A stretch of DNA of 37,989 bases from Streptomyces sp. E2N166 (GTDB taxonomy: Bacteria > Actinomycetota > Actinomycetes > Streptomycetales > Streptomycetaceae). Positions within the stretch are counted from its first letter, which is position 1. Each line of letters begins with the position of its first letter. Both the position numbers and the translations under genes were made by a program. The stretch is from positions 873,370 to 911,358 of the forward strand of contig NZ_RAIF01000012.1 of NCBI RefSeq assembly GCF_003671715.1. The letters are read 5' to 3'. The notes under the pieces were generated by a model, which was not told where the DNA came from, searched no databases, and saw nothing but the letters and a program-made list of their open reading frames with translations. Positions 35,113 to 37,989 of the stretch are shown one piece after another.

Positions 35113-36297
35113 TCAGGCCGGGGGGCGGAAGCCGATGGTCGGGACGGCGCGGCGCAGGGGCCACGGTGCCACCAGGTCGGCCGGGACCAGGTCCGCGAGG
35201 AACGCGTAGCGGCGCAGGGCCGTCGGGTCCTGGCTCTCGACGGACTGGACCTTGCGCCACCAGGTGGCGATCTCGCACCAGCCGGGCGCCGACAGCGAGC
35301 CGCCGAACTCCTGGACGGAGAGGGCGGCGGTCAGACCGGCGAAGGCCAGGCGGTCGGCCAGCGGCCAGCCGGCCAGGGTGCCGGTGACGAATCCGGCGAC
35401 GAAGACGTCCCCGGCGCCGGTGGGGTCCAGGGCCTCGACCTCGATGGCCGGGACCTCGGCGCTCTCCCCCGTACGCCGGTCCACCGCGTACGCGCCGTCC
35501 GCGCCGAGGGTGACCACGGCGAGCGGCACGTGCTCGGTCAGGGCGTGCGCGGCTGCGCGCGGGCAGGTGGCGCCGGTGTAGCGCATGGCCTCCTCCGCGT
35601 TCGGCAGGAAGGCCTCGCAGTGCGCGAGGTCGGGCAGCCCGGCCAGGTCCCAGGCGCCGGTGTCGTCCCAGCCGACGTCGGCGAAGACGCGGGTGCCGCG
35701 CGCGGCGGCCTGGGCGATCCAGGGGGCGCGGACGCCGGGTGTGAGGGAGGCTACGGCGGCACGCGCGCGGGGCGGGCAGTCGGGGGACGGTTCCTCCGGC
35801 GGCGGCTCGTGGCCGTGGGAGACCATCGTGCGCTCGCCCTCGTACGCCATCGAGACCGTCACCGGCGAGTGCCAGCCGGGCACGGTGCGCGAGGGGGTCA
35901 GGTCGATGCCCTCGCCCTGCGCGAGGGCGTCCCAGCAGTAGTCGCCGTAGTGGTCGTCGCCGAAGGCCGCGGCCAGCGAGGTGCGCAGCCCGAGGCGGGC
36001 CAGCGCGGTAGCCATGTTCGCCACGCCACCCGGGCTCGACCCCATCCCGCGCGCCCAGGACTCGGTTCCCCGCACCGGTGCGGAGTCCAGCCCGGTGAAG
36101 ACGACGTCGAGGAAGACGGTGCCGGTCAGATACACGTCCCAGGGCGGGTCCTGCGGTGCGCGCAGGGCGGCGAGGGGATCGACCTGGGGCTGGTGGTGCG
36201 ATCCCTCGTCCGGGACGTGGCGGTGTGTTCTCTCGGCGGCCGGCATGACGGGCATGGCGGGCACGCCGGACGCGGTGGACACGGTGGACGCTGTCAC
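35113..36297 (-). CDS. PfkB-family carbohydrate kinase
   Basis: Predicted 394 aa from GTG 36297, which has GGGAG six bases upstream; an internal ATG (MPVMPAAERT) would shorten it. The two PfkB signatures are GGVANMATALARLG near the N-terminus and DPTGAGDVFVAGF, which contains the catalytic Asp, near the C-terminus. It phosphorylates a sugar or sugar acid, possibly of the ribokinase or ketodeoxygluconokinase kind; specificity cannot be fixed. The first 55 residues are a low-complexity, Thr/Val/His-rich extension. It sits just downstream of a degraded glucarate dehydratase gene on the same strand, which hints at former use in aldarate catabolism. Confidence 0.88.
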   Translation of the reverse strand: MTASTVSTASGVPAMPVMPAAERTHRHVPDEGSHHQPQVDPLAALRAPQDPPWDVYLTGTVFLDVVFTGLDSAPVRGTESWARGMGSSPGGVANMATALARLGLRTSLAAAFGDDHYGDYCWDALAQGEGIDLTPSRTVPGWHSPVTVSMAYEGERTMVSHGHEPPPEEPSPDCPPRARAAVASLTPGVRAPWIAQAAARGTRVFADVGWDDTGAWDLAGLPDLAHCEAFLPNAEEAMRYTGATCPRAAAHALTEHVPLAVVTLGADGAYAVDRRTGESAEVPAIEVEALDPTGAGDVFVAGFVTGTLAGWPLADRLAFAGLTAALSVQEFGGSLSAPGWCEIATWWRKVQSVESQDPTALRRYAFLADLVPADLVAPWPLRRAVPTIGFRPPA

Positions 36298-36415
36298 GGT
36301 GCGCTCCCTGGCGTGGTGCGGACCCCGCCAGTGTGCACCACGCCGCTGACAACCCGACGGCGTCGGGGCCGGTGGCAGCGGAGCGTGGCGGCCGCGTCGT
36401 CGCGGTCCCGGAGGT

Positions 36416-36750
36416 ACCGTCGTCGTCGAGCCAGCGGCGGTGGAGGAACTCCAGCCGGTCACGGTCGAGTTCGACGCCGGGACCGGGCGCGTCGGAGACC
36501 GTGGCCCTGCCGCCTGCGAAGGTGAGCCGCTCGGTGAGCACCTCCGCGGTCGTGAACAGGCCGTTGAGGTCGGAGACCTGCCGGCCGACCGGCCTCGCGG
36601 CCGGGGGACGGGCCAGTTCAAGGTATTTCGCGTCGCCGTAGGTCTCGCCGATCCCGGCGCCCCGGCGGCGGTCTCCACCGCGATGATCGGGCGGGGAGTG
36701 TACGGCTGGCGGACGCCCTGGAGATCAGGCGGGCGGACGGGAGCCGTCAA
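36416..36750 (-). pseudogene. Degraded glucarate dehydratase (enolase superfamily)
   Basis: Pieces of one protein lie in two frames. First DLQGVRQPYTPRPIIAVETAAGAPG, then after a one-base deletion near 36653-36658, GIGETYGDAKYLELARP and GRQVSDLNGLF, which match the N-terminal capping domain of glucarate dehydratase. The next residues jump straight to EVLTERLTFAGG, SDAPGPGVELDRDRLEFLHRRWLDDDG, its C-terminus. About 300 central residues, including the whole barrel and active site, are gone; the junction is near 36550-36560. The usual stop is also lost. Normal length is about 430-440 aa. Confidence 0.75.
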
Positions 36751-36954
36751 GGGGGCGGCAACTTCCTCACGAGACGCGAGCGCTCACCGCTACCCAGGCC
36801 CGAAACGCTCAAACCCATCTGTGCCTCAGATCACACCCCCTCGCCTGTTTCTCGCCTCTCCGCGCTTGATACAAATTGCCCGCGCGTTCCTGTCCGTCGA
36901 CGGTCGTCGCCCCCTCCCCCTCCCACCTTCCTTTCGCATGCCCTGGGAACGCCC

Positions 36955-37989
36955 GTGTTCGCCCCCCGCACCACTCCCTGGCCCCTCGTCGCCCTTTTCA
37001 CGGCCGGGTACCTGCCTCCGTATCTGCTGCCCACCACCGTCGGCAGACTCGACACCAGCCTTGCGCTGACCACCACTCAGGCCGGCGCCGTCGGCAGTGC
37101 GCTGTTGCTGAGTTCGGCGACCGCGGGTTTCCTGCTGGCCTCCCGGGTGCGGCGGACCGGCGCCCGGGTCCTGGCCCGTCTCGGGCTCGCCCTGGCCGTC
37201 CTCGGCTACGGCGCCGCCTCGCTCACCACCGCCGTCCCGGCCGTCGTCGCCGGCGTGCTCCTCGGCGGCTTCGGGTCGGGTACGGCGATGACGGTCGCCG
37301 CCACCCGGATCGCCACCGAGAAGGACCCCCACCGCGCCTCCACCGCGGGGCTGCTGACCGTGTCCGCGCTGGCCGGCGCGGTGTATCTGACGGTGCCGCA
37401 CCTCGGCCGGGCGCACGGGCTCCCGCTGGCCGCGATCGCGCTGACCGCGCTCGCGGTGTGGCCACTGACCGGCCGGCGACGTGCTGTGCTGGTCCCTCGC
37501 GCAGAACTCCCTGTGGGGCGTCAGCGGCCGGATCGGGCTGACGCAGGCCGGCCTGGGCGACGCCGCCCTCGGTGTCGTCTTCGCCGTGGCGCTCGGCGCG
37601 GGACTGGTCGGCGTACTGGTGGCCGGCGCGCTCGGGCCGCGGCTGGGGCGGGCGATGCCCGTCGGGGCGGGGACGGTGGTCATCGCCGTCTGCATCGCCC
37701 TGACCGCGTCCGCGACCACTCCCACGGCCTTCGCGGCCGGGGAGATCGCCTGGAACACGCTGTACCCGGTCGTGCTGTCGTACCTGATCGGCCTCGCCGC
37801 CTCACTCGACCCGCGCGGCCGCTGGGCGGTCCTCGTCGGGTCGGCGTCCTCGCTGGGCACGGCGGCCGGGCCGCTGGCCGGCGGTGTGCTGTCGGCGCAG
37901 GCCGGCTACCCGGTGATGGGCCTGGTCCTCGGCGCCGGTCTGCTGCTGGTCGCCGCCCCGATGACCGCCGTCGCCCTGCACACCGGCGG
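36955..37989 (+). pseudogene. MFS transporter disrupted by a frame change, runs off the window
   Basis: GTG 36955 (GGGAAC upstream) opens WPLVALFTAGYLPPYLLPTTVG, GAVGSALLLSSATAGFLLASR and VVAGVLLGGFGSGTAMTVAATRIA, six membrane helices of a 12-helix MFS protein, up to AIALTALAVWPLTGRR. From about 37478 the MFS sequence continues in another frame: DVLCWSLAQNSLWGVSGRIG, GVVFAVALGAGLVGVLVAG, AVLVGSASSLGTAAGPLAGGVLSAQAGYPVMG. The break lies at the loop between helices 6 and 7 (37466-37484), where a deletion with frameshift is likely. A two-polypeptide reading is possible but less probable. The 3' end is outside the window. Confidence 0.75.

Noticed and set aside
34703..36541. 612-residue minus-strand open frame
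   Set aside because: Only its first 42 or so codons are meaningful (glucarate dehydratase C-terminus); the rest is out of frame with the kinase gene or antisense to era.

Overview
The window is a stretch of a Streptomyces chromosome. Coding G+C is very high with GC-rich third positions, GTG starts and ATGA or GTGA gene overlaps are frequent, and the gene order (chitinase-type promoter, glyS, znu/zur, uppS, recO ... leuA, phoH, ybeY, era) matches, from memory, the S. coelicolor SCO2500-SCO2545 core region. I recognised 38 intact genes, one leader peptide and three pseudogenes or remnants.

Layout. 1-1838: a lysine/alanine-rich protein with a membrane hairpin, an orphan chitinase-type promoter whose gene is missing, and a LysE-family exporter. 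1839-6550: glycyl-tRNA synthetase, divergent from a zinc-uptake operon (znuA, znuC, znuB) that is followed by zur; two Zur-box-like sites cover the znuA promoter. 6624-8226: recO and uppS. 8249-9837: an XRE/DUF397 regulator pair divergent from two small genes. 9838-10671: a gene-free stretch built as an imperfect inverted repeat of about 0.7 kb. 10672-12777: a secreted S33 peptidase and a YdeI-like protein. 12799-16890: an MMPL exporter with a NarL-type two-component system. 17044-23751: a six-gene operon of uncharacterised proteins, comprising a membrane protein, the SCO2521, SCO2522 and SCO2524 families, a variant P-loop ATPase and a SAM methyltransferase. 24028-25262: a GNAT acetyltransferase and a TerB-like protein. 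25447-27328: leuA with a leucine-rich leader peptide. 27519-30238: an M4 protease with its emfourin-type inhibitor, then a GH1 beta-glucosidase. 30360-35075: a phoH-ybeY-corC-mmcQ / pseudo-cytidine-deaminase / era run. 35113-37989: a PfkB kinase next to a decayed glucarate dehydratase gene and a frame-disrupted MFS transporter gene.

How the genes work together. Zur, the Znu transporter and the zinc-ribbon GlyRS form a zinc-linked neighbourhood. The 17-24 kb operon is tightly coupled (overlaps of 4 nt or gaps of 1-73 nt) and carries the only in-frame TTA codon I found, in its longest gene, so its expression should depend on the bldA tRNA. It is the best candidate for an undescribed system. The right end and the left-end promoter scar show lineage-specific gene loss in carbohydrate use: chitinase, glucarate dehydratase and a sugar-type transporter.
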